From Streptomyces sp. NBC_01288 (GTDB lineage Bacteria > Actinomycetota > Actinomycetes > Streptomycetales > Streptomycetaceae), in NCBI RefSeq assembly GCF_035982055.1, contig NZ_CP108427.1, forward strand, positions 1 to 64,000: a DNA stretch of 64,000 nt. The letters run 5' to 3'. Under the pieces are notes generated by a model that saw only the letters and a program-made list of their open reading frames with translations, ran no database searches and was not told the DNA's origin. Shown piece after piece: positions 1-9,600 of this stretch. The translations under genes and the position numbers were made by a program. The first letter of the stretch is position 1. Each line of letters starts with the position of its first letter.

Positions 1-36
1 GGGATCCTGTGGGGCCGGCTGCTGCGCGGCCAGCGT

Positions 37-205
37 GGCGCGCGCTGCGCGCCGGTCGGGTGAGGGGGTGTCAGGTGCGGCTAGTTGGTTGTGCGGGTGG
101 GGAGTTGGGGAGTCCTGCGGACTCTGGGGCGGGTCCGCTGCGCTCCCCCGCCTGAGAGTCCTTCCGGCTGCGCCTCCAGGACCTTGGGGCCCACTGGCGT
201 GGGCC
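37..205. repeat. Cluster of five hairpins resembling telomere-proximal palindromes
   Basis: Five inverted repeats are packed into 170 bases. They are 37-53 (7-bp stem, GCT loop), 110-124 (GAGTCC-TGC-GGACTC), 120-160 (outer GACTCT/AGAGTC and inner GGCGGG/CCCGCC stems around GCTGCGC), 158-182 (GTCCT/AGGAC enclosing GGC-TGC-GCC) and 188-205 (7-bp stem, TGGC loop). Streptomyces telomeres are known for tandem hairpins with short GCA/TGC-type loops, often written as GCTGCGC. A terminal-type helicase follows directly, and tap-tpg genes lie inside 23 kb. I infer subterminal telomeric DNA. The classical terminal palindrome I is not present at base 1. Confidence 0.5.
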
Positions 206-338
206 GGGCCAGCTGTGAGGGTGGGGCACTCGTTCGTGTTGGGTTTGAGTGTAGTGGGTGCATCGTGTTGATGCAGCATGTACCGTTGGCGGAAACACGA
301 GACACCCCCAACCACTTTGGGCGGAGCGAGAACTCTAA

Positions 339-3032
339 ATGGAAAAGAAAGCCGGGGAAATGCCTGATATCCAACTCCGGAAACACCAGGTTCACGCGAC
401 TTCCGGTATCCGCAAGTGGGTGGGATTCCCTGCGAGATCATCTGTGCCCCCTGAGGGGGTCCGTGGCACGGGCGTGTCAGCGACCGGCTCCGGGAAGACG
501 ATCACCGCCGCGTGGGCGGCGCTGGAGAGCTTCCGGGACGGCCGGATCCTCGTCATGGTGCCCACCCTGGACCTGCTCGTGCAGACCATCCAGATGTGGC
601 GCCGCATCGGGCACCGCTCCTTGATGGTCGCCGTGTGCTCCCTGGAGAACGACCCCGTGCTGAACGAGCTCGGGGTGCGCACCACCACCAACCCCATCCA
701 GCTCGCCCTGTGGGCCGGACACGGGCCCGTCATCGTGTTCGCCACCTACGCCTCCCTCGTGGACCGTGAGGACCCAGAGGACCCGTCCCAGCGGAAGGTT
801 CGTGGGCCGCTGGAGGCCGCTCTGGCGGGCGGGGAGCGGCTGTACGGGCAGCGCATGGACCCGTTCGACTTCGCGGTCGTCGACGAGGCCCACGGAACGG
901 CCGGTGATCTCGGTCGGCCGTGGTCGGCGATCCACGACAACGCCCGGATCCCGGTGGACTTCCGGCTCTACCTCACCGCCACCCCGCGCATCCTCGCCCC
1001 GCCCCGCCCGCAGAAGGGCGCGGACGGCCAGGAGCTGGAGATCGCGTCGATGGGCCAGGACTCGCAGACCTACGGGCCCTGGCTGTTCGAGCTCGGACTC
1101 TCGGAGGCGATCGAGCGCGAGATCCTCGCGGGCTTCGAGATCGACGTACTGGAGATCCGCGACCCCTCCCCCATCCTCGGGGGATCGGAGGAGGCGCAGC
1201 GGGGCCGGCGCCTGGCGCTGCTGCAGACCGCCCTGCTGGAGCACGCCGCCAGGTGGAACCTGAAGACCGTCATGACGTTCCACCAGCGAGTGGAGGAGGC
1301 AGAGGCGTTCGCGGCGAAACTCCCGGAGACGGCCGCGGAGCTGTACGCCACCGAGGCGTCCAACGACGCCCTGGCCGACGCGGAACGCCTGCCGAGGTCG
1401 TCGATCGACGCGGAGCTCTACGACCTGGAGGCCGGCCGCCACGTACCCCCGGACCGCGTGTGGTCGGCATGGCTGTGCGGCGACCACCTCGTCACCGAAC
1501 GCCGCGAGACGATCCGCCAGTTCGCCAACGGCATCGACGCGGACGGCCGACGGGTCCACCGGGCGTTCCTGGCGAGCGTTCGCGTTCTCGGTGAAGGCGT
1601 CGACATCGTGGGCACCAGAGGTGTCGAGGCGATCTGCTTCGCCGACACCCGCGGCTCCCAGGTCGAGATCGTCCAGAACATCGGCCGCGCCCTGCGCCCC
1701 AACCCCGACGGCACGACCAAGACCGCCAGAATCATCGTGCCCATCTTCCTGGAGCCCGGCGAGGACCCCAACGACATGGTCGCCAGCGCCTCGTTCCGCC
1801 CCCTTGTAGCCGTTTTGCAAGGCCTGCGCTGTCACGATGAACGACTCGTCGAGCAGCTCGCCTCCCGCGCCCTCACCCGCAGCAGGGAGCAACGCAAGAT
1901 CCACGTCCGTCGCGACGCGGACGGCCAGATCGTCGGCACCGACGGCGAAGGGGACGGCGAGGACCAGGAGCACGACGACACCCAGGCCGCCGCCGAATCG
2001 GCCCTGCTCCACTTCTCCAGCCCACGCGACGCGGCAACCATCGCGGCGTTCCTGCGCACCCGGGTGTACCGGCCGGAGTCGCTGGTGTGGCTGGAGGGCT
2101 ACCAGGCCCTCATCCGCTGGCGGGCCGAGAACAAGATCACCGGCCTGTACGCCGTGCCGTACGACACCGAGACGACGGTCGGCGTGACGGAGGACTTCCC
2201 GCTGGGCAGGTGGGTGCACCAGCAGCGGAAGGCGCTACGGGCCGGGGAGTTGGAGGATCGGCGCAAGGAGCTGTTGGACGCGCCGGAGGCCGGGATGGTG
2301 TGGGAGCCGGGCGAGGAAGCCTGGGAGACCAAACTCGCCGCCCTCCGGTCCTACCGGCGGGCCACCGGGCACCTCGCCCCGCGTCAGGACGCGGTCTGGG
2401 GCGAGGCCGAGGCGATGGTGCCGATCGGGCAGCACACGGCCAACCTCCGCAGGAAGGGCGGCCTCGGGAAGGACCCCGAGCGCGCCGCAGCGCGGGCCGC
2501 GCAACTGACCGCCATCGACGAGGACTGGAACTGCCCCTGGCCGCTCGACTGGCAACGCCACTACCGCGTCCTCGCCGACCTCGCCGACACCGAGGCCGGC
2601 GGCGTGCTGCCGACCATCCAGCCGGGCGTCCTGTTCGAGGGCGACGACATCGGCAAGTGGCTCGCCCGGCAACGCGAGGCGAACACCTGGGTGCAGCTGT
2701 CTGCCCAACAGCAGGAGCGGCTGTCCCAGTTGGGCGTACAACCGCTTCAGGCCCCGACTCCCGCCCCGTCAGCGAAGCGCACGACGAAGGGGCCGAGTAA
2801 GGCGGAACAGGCGTTCCAGCGGGGCCTGGCGGCCCTCGCGCAGTGGGTCGAACGGGAAGGCACGGACCGGCCGACGCCGCGCGGCCACAGTGAACAGATC
2901 GCGGTCGACGGCGAAGCAGAGCCGGTGGTCGTGAAGCTGGGCGTATGGACCTCCAACACGAAGAGCCGCCGCGACAAACTCACCACCGAACAACGCGCCG
3001 CCCTCGCCGCGCTGGGCATCGAATGGGCGTGA
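339..3032 (+). CDS. DEAD/DEAH helicase with helicase-associated domains, telomere-proximal type
   Basis: 897 aa superfamily 2 helicase, presumed to unwind DNA with ATP. Visible motifs are the N-terminal LRKHQ region, Walker A ATGSGKT near residue 50, DEAH in VVDEAH, LTATP motif III, and a C-terminal helicase half with EGVDI and QNIGRALRP near residue 460. The C-terminal third carries helicase-associated repeats (W-x3-L-x-L-Y-R type), and the last 45 residues form a basic tail. ATG at 339 is preceded by a GGAGCGAG box, and a second in-frame ATG lies at 360. Helicases of this kind, including TtrA-like proteins, are the first genes inside many Streptomyces telomeres. Family assignment is firm; a telomere or conjugation role is inference. 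Confidence 0.85.
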   Translation: MEKKAGEMPDIQLRKHQVHATSGIRKWVGFPARSSVPPEGVRGTGVSATGSGKTITAAWAALESFRDGRILVMVPTLDLLVQTIQMWRRIGHRSLMVAVCSLENDPVLNELGVRTTTNPIQLALWAGHGPVIVFATYASLVDREDPEDPSQRKVRGPLEAALAGGERLYGQRMDPFDFAVVDEAHGTAGDLGRPWSAIHDNARIPVDFRLYLTATPRILAPPRPQKGADGQELEIASMGQDSQTYGPWLFELGLSEAIEREILAGFEIDVLEIRDPSPILGGSEEAQRGRRLALLQTALLEHAARWNLKTVMTFHQRVEEAEAFAAKLPETAAELYATEASNDALADAERLPRSSIDAELYDLEAGRHVPPDRVWSAWLCGDHLVTERRETIRQFANGIDADGRRVHRAFLASVRVLGEGVDIVGTRGVEAICFADTRGSQVEIVQNIGRALRPNPDGTTKTARIIVPIFLEPGEDPNDMVASASFRPLVAVLQGLRCHDERLVEQLASRALTRSREQRKIHVRRDADGQIVGTDGEGDGEDQEHDDTQAAAESALLHFSSPRDAATIAAFLRTRVYRPESLVWLEGYQALIRWRAENKITGLYAVPYDTETTVGVTEDFPLGRWVHQQRKALRAGELEDRRKELLDAPEAGMVWEPGEEAWETKLAALRSYRRATGHLAPRQDAVWGEAEAMVPIGQHTANLRRKGGLGKDPERAAARAAQLTAIDEDWNCPWPLDWQRHYRVLADLADTEAGGVLPTIQPGVLFEGDDIGKWLARQREANTWVQLSAQQQERLSQLGVQPLQAPTPAPSAKRTTKGPSKAEQAFQRGLAALAQWVEREGTDRPTPRGHSEQIAVDGEAEPVVVKLGVWTSNTKSRRDKLTTEQRAALAALGIEWA

Positions 3033-3083
3033 CGCCGACACTGGCCGGTCGCTGAACCGGGCGGTCAAGCGAAGTGCACTGAG

Positions 3084-3110
3084 AGGCCCCGGGCTTTATG
3101 CCCGGGGCTT
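3084..3110. terminator. Bidirectional hairpin terminator
   Basis: GCCCCGGGC (3086-3094), TTTAT loop, GCCCGGGGC (3100-3108), extended outward by a G-T wobble and two more pairs. It lies between two convergent genes ending at 3032 and 3118, so it can serve both. Confidence 0.7.
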
Positions 3111-3117
3111 CGTGCTG

Positions 3118-4134
3118 TCACGGCAGTTCCGTGTCGAAGAACTTGATCACCGAGGTGACCAGCATGAGGGCGTACACCGCGTTGATGCGCGAGTACTGGG
3201 TGCGAGAGACGCCGTGTGCGCTGGGATGGCGACCGAAGGTACGCGGGATGGGGTCACCGTTCTTGGGGAAGTACTTGGCGTGCGCGTACCAGACCGGGGC
3301 GAAGGTACAGGCGACCTTGAACTTGTAGTCCTCAAACTTGAACTTGACGCCTGTGGTCTTGAAGTCGTTCTTCGTGAGCCGGACGCGGGCGGCCTGGTCG
3401 AAATGGCGCTGGAGGAGGGAGTCGAGCAGGTTGGCGGCCAATGCCTGAGCCGCGCTGGTGTGGCCGGCTCGTAGAGCACGTGCGACATCGCGGGCGAAGC
3501 CGCGGGCATTCTGCACGTCCGGGTGCGTGACCTCTTCGAGCACCGCCTCGCAGTCGTTGACGATGCCCTTCCAGCGTCGGCCGATGATGCGGCGCCGGGC
3601 GGCCGCATCCGGCGCATCCAGCAGGGCGCGCACTGTCTGAGGCCCTGGAACCCACATAAGAGGGATGCCCTCTTCAACCAGGAGCTCTTCCAGGTCATCC
3701 AGATCGGGCCTGACGTCGCGCAGGTTCTCCGGGTAGAGCCTGTTGATGACGTCACCGAGAGAGGCGAAGACGCTGTGCCACTGGGGCGGCCGGTAGGTCG
3801 CGGTCAGCGGCTCCAACGCCTTCCGGACCATGTCGTTGAAGCCCGTCAGGCCCGCCATCTGCCTGCGGAGGTTCTCCGTGAAGGCGGTCATCCGGATCAG
3901 CGGAGAATCAACCACAATCCGAGGAAGCACCGGGCGCATCCTCACCGCAGCGGACTCAGCGAGCATCTTGCCGATCCACGCGTTTTGGTTCCACACATAG
4001 CCGTGGAACGGCTTGAATGCCGACGCGTAGAAGCGCGAAAGATCAACCGACTCCGTCTGGCCCGCGTCCTCGGACTCGTCAGGCTCCTGATCCTCCGCCT
4101 CGCCCGCGTCCTCAGGCTCCTTGTCCTCAGCCAT
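3118..4134 (-). CDS. Hypothetical protein with acidic N-terminus
   Basis: 338 aa, not recognised. The chosen ATG (4134) has a GGGAG box about 9 bases upstream; an in-frame ATG at 4164 has none. The first 30 residues are almost all D/E/P/A/S. The rest is a soluble-looking helical protein with aromatic-rich segments (WNQNAWIGKML, YRPPQWHSVF). The C-terminal 60 residues hold a conserved-looking patch with W, Y and H residues and a hydrophobic end. It is convergent with the helicase, sits between the helicase and a duplicated scrap of the helicase 3' end, and so may have arrived with that rearrangement. No domain or function is claimed. Confidence 0.65.
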   Translation of the reverse strand: MAEDKEPEDAGEAEDQEPDESEDAGQTESVDLSRFYASAFKPFHGYVWNQNAWIGKMLAESAAVRMRPVLPRIVVDSPLIRMTAFTENLRRQMAGLTGFNDMVRKALEPLTATYRPPQWHSVFASLGDVINRLYPENLRDVRPDLDDLEELLVEEGIPLMWVPGPQTVRALLDAPDAAARRRIIGRRWKGIVNDCEAVLEEVTHPDVQNARGFARDVARALRAGHTSAAQALAANLLDSLLQRHFDQAARVRLTKNDFKTTGVKFKFEDYKFKVACTFAPVWYAHAKYFPKNGDPIPRTFGRHPSAHGVSRTQYSRINAVYALMLVTSVIKFFDTELP

Positions 4135-4261
4135 GGCTACATACTCCCACGCTTCCATGCGCACTCATCAGGTGTTTTTGCCGTCCCCGGCTATGTCAGC
4201 CCCGCGTGGGTCGGTCGGCGACTACCGCCGACGCAGGATGGTGACCCGGACCTCCGCCAGG

Positions 4262-4399
4262 ACGACGCCGGTCGACGGCGAGGCGGAGCCGGTGCTCGTG
4301 AAGCTGGGCGTATGGGTCTCCAACACCAAAGCGAGGCGGGACAAACTCACCGCCGAACAGCGGGCCATTCTCGCCGAGTTGAGGTTGGAGTGGGCGTAA
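4262..4399 (+). pseudogene. Remnant duplicate of the helicase C-terminus
   Basis: The last 45 codons match the last 45 codons of the helicase ending at 3032. Both share VDGEAEPV-VKLGVW and RRDKLT-EQRA and end in EWA. There is no helicase core upstream, so this is the tail of a diverged second copy. Nucleotide differences are scattered and many are synonymous, which suggests an old duplication of a gene once under selection. Confidence 0.75.
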
Positions 4400-4416
4400 C
4401 AGCCAAGCCCCAGGTG

Positions 4417-4560
4417 TCAGTACAGCGCGATGGCGTCCACGACGATGGCCGGGCCCGTGATGTAGGCGTCGACGTCTTCGTCCGGCAGGACAATGCCCTG
4501 ATTGGACTCTCCTGGGACTGAGAGGTCACAAAAGGCGGGACCGTGTGCACTACATAGTGT
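4417..4560 (-). pseudogene. Possible C-terminal remnant of an unknown gene
   Basis: Read on the minus strand, this stretch gives an open frame ending in PDEDVDAYITGPAIVVDAI-ALY-stop, with protein-like composition and no start codon. It lies in the otherwise gene-free gap between the helicase remnant and the sigma-factor unit. I do not recognise it, and it may be chance coding. Confidence 0.25.
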
Positions 4561-4601
4561 CGGCAGGTGAACGGGTCACCTCCGAGGAAGGGCGGACAAC
4601 G

Positions 4602-4826
4602 ATGGATCCAGTGCGCGGGGGAGGGCTGCTGATGCTGTGTGGCTGGTTGTATCGGCTGCTGCACACATGGTTGGCCGGCCGCACCGAACTACGCAGAACC
4701 GAGATGCAGCAGCAAGGCCTCAGCGAGCGCGTGCGGCACCTACCGCCCGGCAGCCGTCTGCTGGAAAGGTCGGGCAGTGTTGAGGTTGTGACGGGGGCAC
4801 AGCCAGCGGAGCTCCGCCGTGGCTGA
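4602..4826 (+). CDS. Small membrane protein upstream of sigma factor
   Basis: 74 aa from ATG 4602; a longer in-frame start exists at 4545. Residues 7-22 (GLLMLCGWLYRLLHTW) form one likely membrane segment. It is followed by a polar helical tail with many R/E/Q residues and an LPPGSRLLER motif. Its 3' end overlaps the sigma-factor start by 8 bases, indicating translational coupling. A gene of similar design precedes the sigma factor at 23948-24472. The function is unknown; it could be a membrane-linked partner of the sigma factor, but it has no recognisable anti-sigma domain. Confidence 0.5.
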   Translation: MDPVRGGGLLMLCGWLYRLLHTWLAGRTELRRTEMQQQGLSERVRHLPPGSRLLERSGSVEVVTGAQPAELRRG

Positions 4827-5382
4827 GTCGGCCTCGCCGGTGGCGAGGAAGACGGTACAGGCACCACCACGCTCTGCCGGGACGTCGCCCGCATTAACGA
4901 CCAGCAATCTTGAGGACCTCTACCGCGTAGAGATGCCGCAACTGACGCGATTTCTGGTCCGTGTCGGCGCTACCCCCTTCGAGGCTGCCGATGCCGCACA
5001 CGAAGCATTCACCGTGGCCATCGAGAAATGGGACAGCATCCGGGAACCGCGGGCTTGGTTGCGTAAGGTCGCTCACCGCTGCTATCTGCGTCAGACAGGA
5101 CAACGGGACACCCCCTACGATCCAGTGCCCGATCGCCCGGGCGGCACCTGTCCCATTGCCTACGTGACTCTCAAAGAGGGAAACCAGCGGGTTTTGAACG
5201 CTCTCGCCCAGCTGCCGCCACTGCAGCGACACGTCATGGCGTGGTCCCAGGACGGCTTCACCGATCGAGAGATCGCCCAAGCGCTTGATATGCGGGAGGC
5301 CGCCGTGAGGAAGAACCGGAGCCGTGCCCGGCTTCGACTGAAGCAAACTCTCGTTGAGGGAACAGGGGGCTGCGATGAGTGA
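4819..5382 (+). CDS. ECF-type RNA polymerase sigma factor
   Basis: 187 aa with a GTG start. Region 2 covers roughly residues 34-90 (LYRVEMPQLTRFLVRVG, AADAAHEAFTVAIEKW, REPRAWLRKVAHR). Region 4 covers about 128-180, with a helix-turn-helix (FTDREIAQALDMREAAVRKN). It should direct core RNA polymerase to a small regulon. It overlaps the upstream membrane-protein gene by 8 bases and the downstream gene by 8 bases, so the three are co-expressed. An N-terminal extension of about 30 residues precedes region 2. No classical anti-sigma factor is adjacent. Confidence 0.85.
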   Translation: MAESASPVARKTVQAPPRSAGTSPALTTSNLEDLYRVEMPQLTRFLVRVGATPFEAADAAHEAFTVAIEKWDSIREPRAWLRKVAHRCYLRQTGQRDTPYDPVPDRPGGTCPIAYVTLKEGNQRVLNALAQLPPLQRHVMAWSQDGFTDREIAQALDMREAAVRKNRSRARLRLKQTLVEGTGGCDE

Positions 5383-6079
5383 ACACACCATGCCCCAGGA
5401 GACAGCTGTCCCAGAGGCTGACACCGCCCTGGGAGTTGGCCGTCCCACGAATGCCGATACGTGTCTGGATCAGCTTCTTGCTGATGCCGACGAAGAATTG
5501 TCCCAGTGTCTCGACGACGCCCTCGATCTGACGGGCGGCTTTCAGCAGCTTGCTTCCCTTCCTGCCTACCCTGGTCCACCGCGACAGACCGATGGCCTGA
5601 ACGGGTATACCTCGTTCCGTTCAAGCCTGCACATCACCGGGCGTCCGGGCGAGCACAGCCACATTGACGACAACCAGCAGTTGCAAGAGGCCCTCGATCT
5701 CCTGCAGCACACGAGCGATCAGTTCCACAGCCTTGTGACCATGACGGACGACGGCCCGTCCTCCCTGGAAACCGCACGATCCAAGCTGACCCACGCTCAG
5801 CTTGTCATCTCCCGAGTCATCACCGAAGCACAAGGCAGAACACTTACGAGGACGCAGAACGCCTCGGCATTCAACGACATCCACGACTGCGTCAACACGG
5901 CCTGGACCACCGTGGCGCAGACGCTGGAAAGCCCTGCCGCCGACTCCCATGCCGTGCTCCTCGACGACGCCCTCGACACTCTCGACAGCGCCACGCAACG
6001 CCTCACCCAGGCACACCGCATCCTCGACCACCTCCTCGACCAAATCGGAGAAGACCTCGACCAGCCCCTTCCCGCCTGA
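5375..6079 (+). CDS. Hypothetical protein coupled to sigma factor
   Basis: 234 aa, acidic and mostly helical, not recognised. ATG 5375 follows a GGGGGC box and overlaps the sigma-factor stop by 8 bases. The middle and C-terminal parts contain leucine- and histidine-spaced helices (LQEALDLLQHTSDQFHSL, LDDALDTLDSATQRLTQAH) that look like coiled-coil or repeat helices. There is no signal peptide or membrane segment. The tight coupling suggests it is an effector or regulator of the sigma factor, but the sequence does not show which. A strong hairpin terminator follows 135 bases downstream. Confidence 0.75.
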   Translation: MSEHTMPQETAVPEADTALGVGRPTNADTCLDQLLADADEELSQCLDDALDLTGGFQQLASLPAYPGPPRQTDGLNGYTSFRSSLHITGRPGEHSHIDDNQQLQEALDLLQHTSDQFHSLVTMTDDGPSSLETARSKLTHAQLVISRVITEAQGRTLTRTQNASAFNDIHDCVNTAWTTVAQTLESPAADSHAVLLDDALDTLDSATQRLTQAHRILDHLLDQIGEDLDQPLPA

Positions 6080-6213
6080 GCCACCCCATCCGAAGGACAC
6101 GTTCATCGCCGACGACCTCACCAGATCGTCAGCCAACTCGTCGACGTACGCCGACCGATGTGGCTTCGCGGTGCTGGAAGCCGGGCGGCGGCGGCCCAGG
6201 GCACGACGTACGC

Positions 6214-6253
6214 GCAGTCAGCCCCCAGGCGGGGAAGCCTGGGGGCTGACTGC
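6214..6253. terminator. Perfect 17-bp stem terminator
   Basis: Arms 6214-6230 and 6237-6253 are perfectly complementary (GCAGTCAGCCCCCAGGC and its complement) around a GGGGAA loop. No T tract follows, as is common in Streptomyces. It closes the sigma-factor operon and could also end the small minus-strand gene at 6369. Confidence 0.85.
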
Positions 6254-6368
6254 CACCAGAACCGATGCTTGCCGCCTCTGTGCCCGACCCGATGCTGCTG
6301 GATCGCAAAGGGGCGGGCTTGGCCTGGAGCAGCATCGAACGGGCTCCGGTCAAGCCCAGGTCCTGAGC

Positions 6369-6485
6369 TCAGCGGTTCAGAATCCAGATGGTCAGGGCCT
6401 CGGCGGCGCCGGCAGTTGCGGCAAGCGTCACGTGGATCACCAGGCTGCGTAGAGCGCGGCGGGCACGGATCGCGCTGAGGTTCAT
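6369..6485 (-). CDS. Membrane micropeptide divergent from STAND gene
   Basis: 38 aa from ATG 6485, which has a good AAGGAGAA ribosome site 4 bases upstream. A basic start (residues 6-12, RARRALR) leads into one hydrophobic segment (VIHVTLAATAGAAEALTIWI) with a short polar end. It is transcribed away from the STAND/TPR gene at 6667 across a 181-base divergent promoter region. A similar small membrane gene lies opposite the TPR regulator at 40421-41461. The pairing suggests functional linkage, for example a membrane effector or toxin controlled by the regulator; this is inference. Confidence 0.55.
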   Translation of the reverse strand: MNLSAIRARRALRSLVIHVTLAATAGAAEALTIWILNR

Positions 6486-6666
6486 GGTCTTCTCCTTCGA
6501 CAGCGGCTGCGCGGTTGCAGCTGCGGTGGTGCCATGACGCTCCTTCCAGGAGGTTTCCAGCGAAGCGGCTACCTCCTGACGCTGTGCCAACTAGCCTGCT
6601 CAAGTGGCGTGTCAGAGTCTTTTCCAGGGCTGCTGATACCTGGAAGCGAGAGTGCGGAGGGAGCCG

Positions 6667-9600
6667 GTGGGAGCGAAAACGGATCGGTTCCGTGCGGAAC
6701 TCAACGCGGCGCACCAGGCGGCGGGAAGACCGACGCTGGAGCGGTTGGTGCGCCTCGGGCTCGAACAGCGGCCTCCGATCAGGATCAGTGATTCGGCCAT
6801 CAGCGGCTGGACGACCGGCCCCGCTGTACCCGGGCCGGCACAGCAGCGCTATTTCCTCGTCCTCACCGCCTTCTTGCAGAGCGAAGCCAAGCGCCGGAAC
6901 GCGTCCTACGCGCCGCGTTCGCCGGCCTGGTGGCAAGAACTGCTCTCGGAGGCGCAGCGCGAGCGCAACAGCGGCCGAGGGGGGCGGCCGCGCGCCACCG
7001 CCGATACGCCGGCACAGGGGCCGATGACCCTTCCAGCCGCGCCATCGGGATTCACCGGCCGCTCCGCTGCTCTGACCGAGGTTCTGGACCAGCTGGAACC
7101 CGGCAGCCAGGGCGGAGACGAGTCGGCGACGATCGTCGTGTCGGCCGTGGCCGGGATGGCAGGAATCGGCAAGACCGCTCTCGCGCTCCACGCCGCGCAT
7201 CAGGCACGTGCGCGCAGGTGGTTCCCCGGCGGGACTCTCTTCGCCGACATGCGCGGCTACAGCACCGACGCCAGTGCGGACCCCGGCGCGGTGGCCGACC
7301 GGTTCCTCCGCGCCTTCGGAGTGAGCGCCAAGGACATCCCCGACACCGCTGAGGGAAAGCTCGACGCCTGGCGCAACCTGCTGGACCAGTTGGCGCGGCA
7401 GCAACGGCCCGTGCTCGTCGTGTTCGACAACGTCCGTACGGCCGCCCAGACCTCCCAGCTACTGCCCTCGGCCCCCCACCGGGCCCTGATCACCTCCCGG
7501 CACAGCCTGTCGGCCCTGCCCGTGCACCGCGTGGACCTGGGCCCTCTTCCCCTCGACGAGGCAGTGGAGCTGCTGGACCAGTCCCTGCGCGCCGGCACGA
7601 CCGGCGACGGCCGGGTCCAAGCGCAGCCGGATGCCGCCCACCGGCTGGCTCACCTGTGCGGATACCTCCCGCTGGCGCTGCGCATCACCGCGGCGCTCCT
7701 GCGCGACGAGCCCGACCGGTCCCTCGCAGACCAGGTGAGCGACCTGGAGGACGCCCGTGTGCGCCTGGACGCACTCGACTACCCCGACACCGGCCCGGAC
7801 GGCAGCCCCCTGGCCATCCGGGCGGCCTTCGACCTCTCCTACCGGCACCTGACCGCACCACAGGCCCGCGCGTTCCGGCTCCTGGCCCACGCCCCCGGCA
7901 CCGACCTGAGTGCCGATGCCGTCTCGTACATGCTCGGCCTGCACCACACCATCACGCGACGCCTCCTCGTCGACCTCGCCCGCGCCCACCTGATCGACGC
8001 CACCGGCGACCACCACTGGTCCATGCACGACCTGCTGCGCCTCTACGCCGGCGAGCACGCCGCAGCCAGCGCCGCCGAAGACCAGCAAGCCGAGGCGATG
8101 AAACGGCTCATCACGCTGTACGCAGGACTGACCCAGCAGGCTGTAGGACACCTCAAGCGCAGCGACACCTCGGTACCCCCCGAAAACCGGGCCCAGGCCC
8201 TGGACTGGCTGGAACGCGAGCGCACCAACCTGGTCGCCGCCGTCACCGCTGGCCCCTCACTCGGCCAGCCCACCGCCACGCTGTTCCTGGCGAACGCCCT
8301 CAACGACTTCTTCTCCCAGCAGCACTACTACGAAGACTGGGTCACGACCATCACCGTTGCCCTGTCCCTGGTCGTCGCCGCGGGCGACAGGCAACGTGAA
8401 GCGATCGGTCTGACCACCCTGGGGGCCGCACTGTCCGGCCAGCGGAAGTTCACCGAGGCCATCGACGCCTGCTTTCAGTCGCAGGCCATCGCCCGTGAAC
8501 TGGGAGACCGCCGCCAGGAGGCCGGAGCCTGGACCACCATCGGGAACGCGTACAGGGAGCTCCACCAGATGCCGCAATCCGAGGAGGCGTGCCGAAAGGC
8601 TGCCACCGGCTTCCGGGAAGTAGGCGACCCAGCGAGCGAGGCGGGAGCCCTGGTCAACCTCGGCGGCACACTGGTGGCCATGCGGGGACGCGCCCCTGAG
8701 GCCGTGCAAGTCCTTCACAAAGCCCTCGGTCTCTACGAAGCTGCAGGCGATACACACGGCATGGCCTTCACCCTTATCAACTTGAGCAGTGCTCTGTGCG
8801 AAACCGGACCCTCCGCTGAGGCAGTAGAACTGTGCAAGATGGCAGTAGCCATCCTCAAGGTCAACGACCCCCACGCTGCCGCCCTCGCGCTGATCAACCT
8901 CGCCGTGGCCCTGAAGCCTGACGAGCACTACCAAGAAGCCATCGACGCCTGCCAACAGGCCCTGGACCTGCTCCGCACCACACATTCACCACATCTGAAA
9001 GCACAGGCCCTCGCCAGACTCGGTAGCTCCCTGCCCTACGCGGACCAGTACCCCGAAGCGATCGAAGCCCTGACCGGTGCGATTTCCGGCTTCCGCGAAA
9101 GCGGCGACCTTCACCACCTGGCAGAGTCAGTGAACAACCTCGGTGTCCTGCTCCTCGGCACCGGGCATCCGGACGAGGCCATCGAGCCGCTCACCGAGGC
9201 CGCTGCGATACATCGCCAACTAGGCGATGCCCACCGTGAAGCGAAGACCCTGATGGTGCTGGCCCGAGCCCATCACGGAGTCCAGGAGTTCGAGGAGACC
9301 TTCGAGGCCCTCATCCGCGCGGCTGCACTCTTCCACCAAGCCGAAGACCACAGCCAGGAAGGGCAGGCCAGAATTGACCAAGCCCTGATCCTCAGCAACC
9401 TGTGGCACGACCACCACGAGCTCGTCACTCCTGCCGCTGGCGAGGACAACCTGCAGATCACCCCCCTGCCGCCTGGGGCCGACGGCCTACCCGTCCTCGC
9501 CATCAACCTGGCGCTGCCCGCCGCAGCCACCGAGGAGCACCACACCGAGACCGACACCGGCCTGGCCCACTATCTCGACAGACTCGGCTTCAACCCGCTG

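Noticed and set aside
477..2219. Long 580-aa open frame on the minus strand opposite the helicase
   Set aside because: Its codon pattern is the complement of a well-supported helicase gene, and the protein has no recognisable motifs; typical of high-GC shadow frames.
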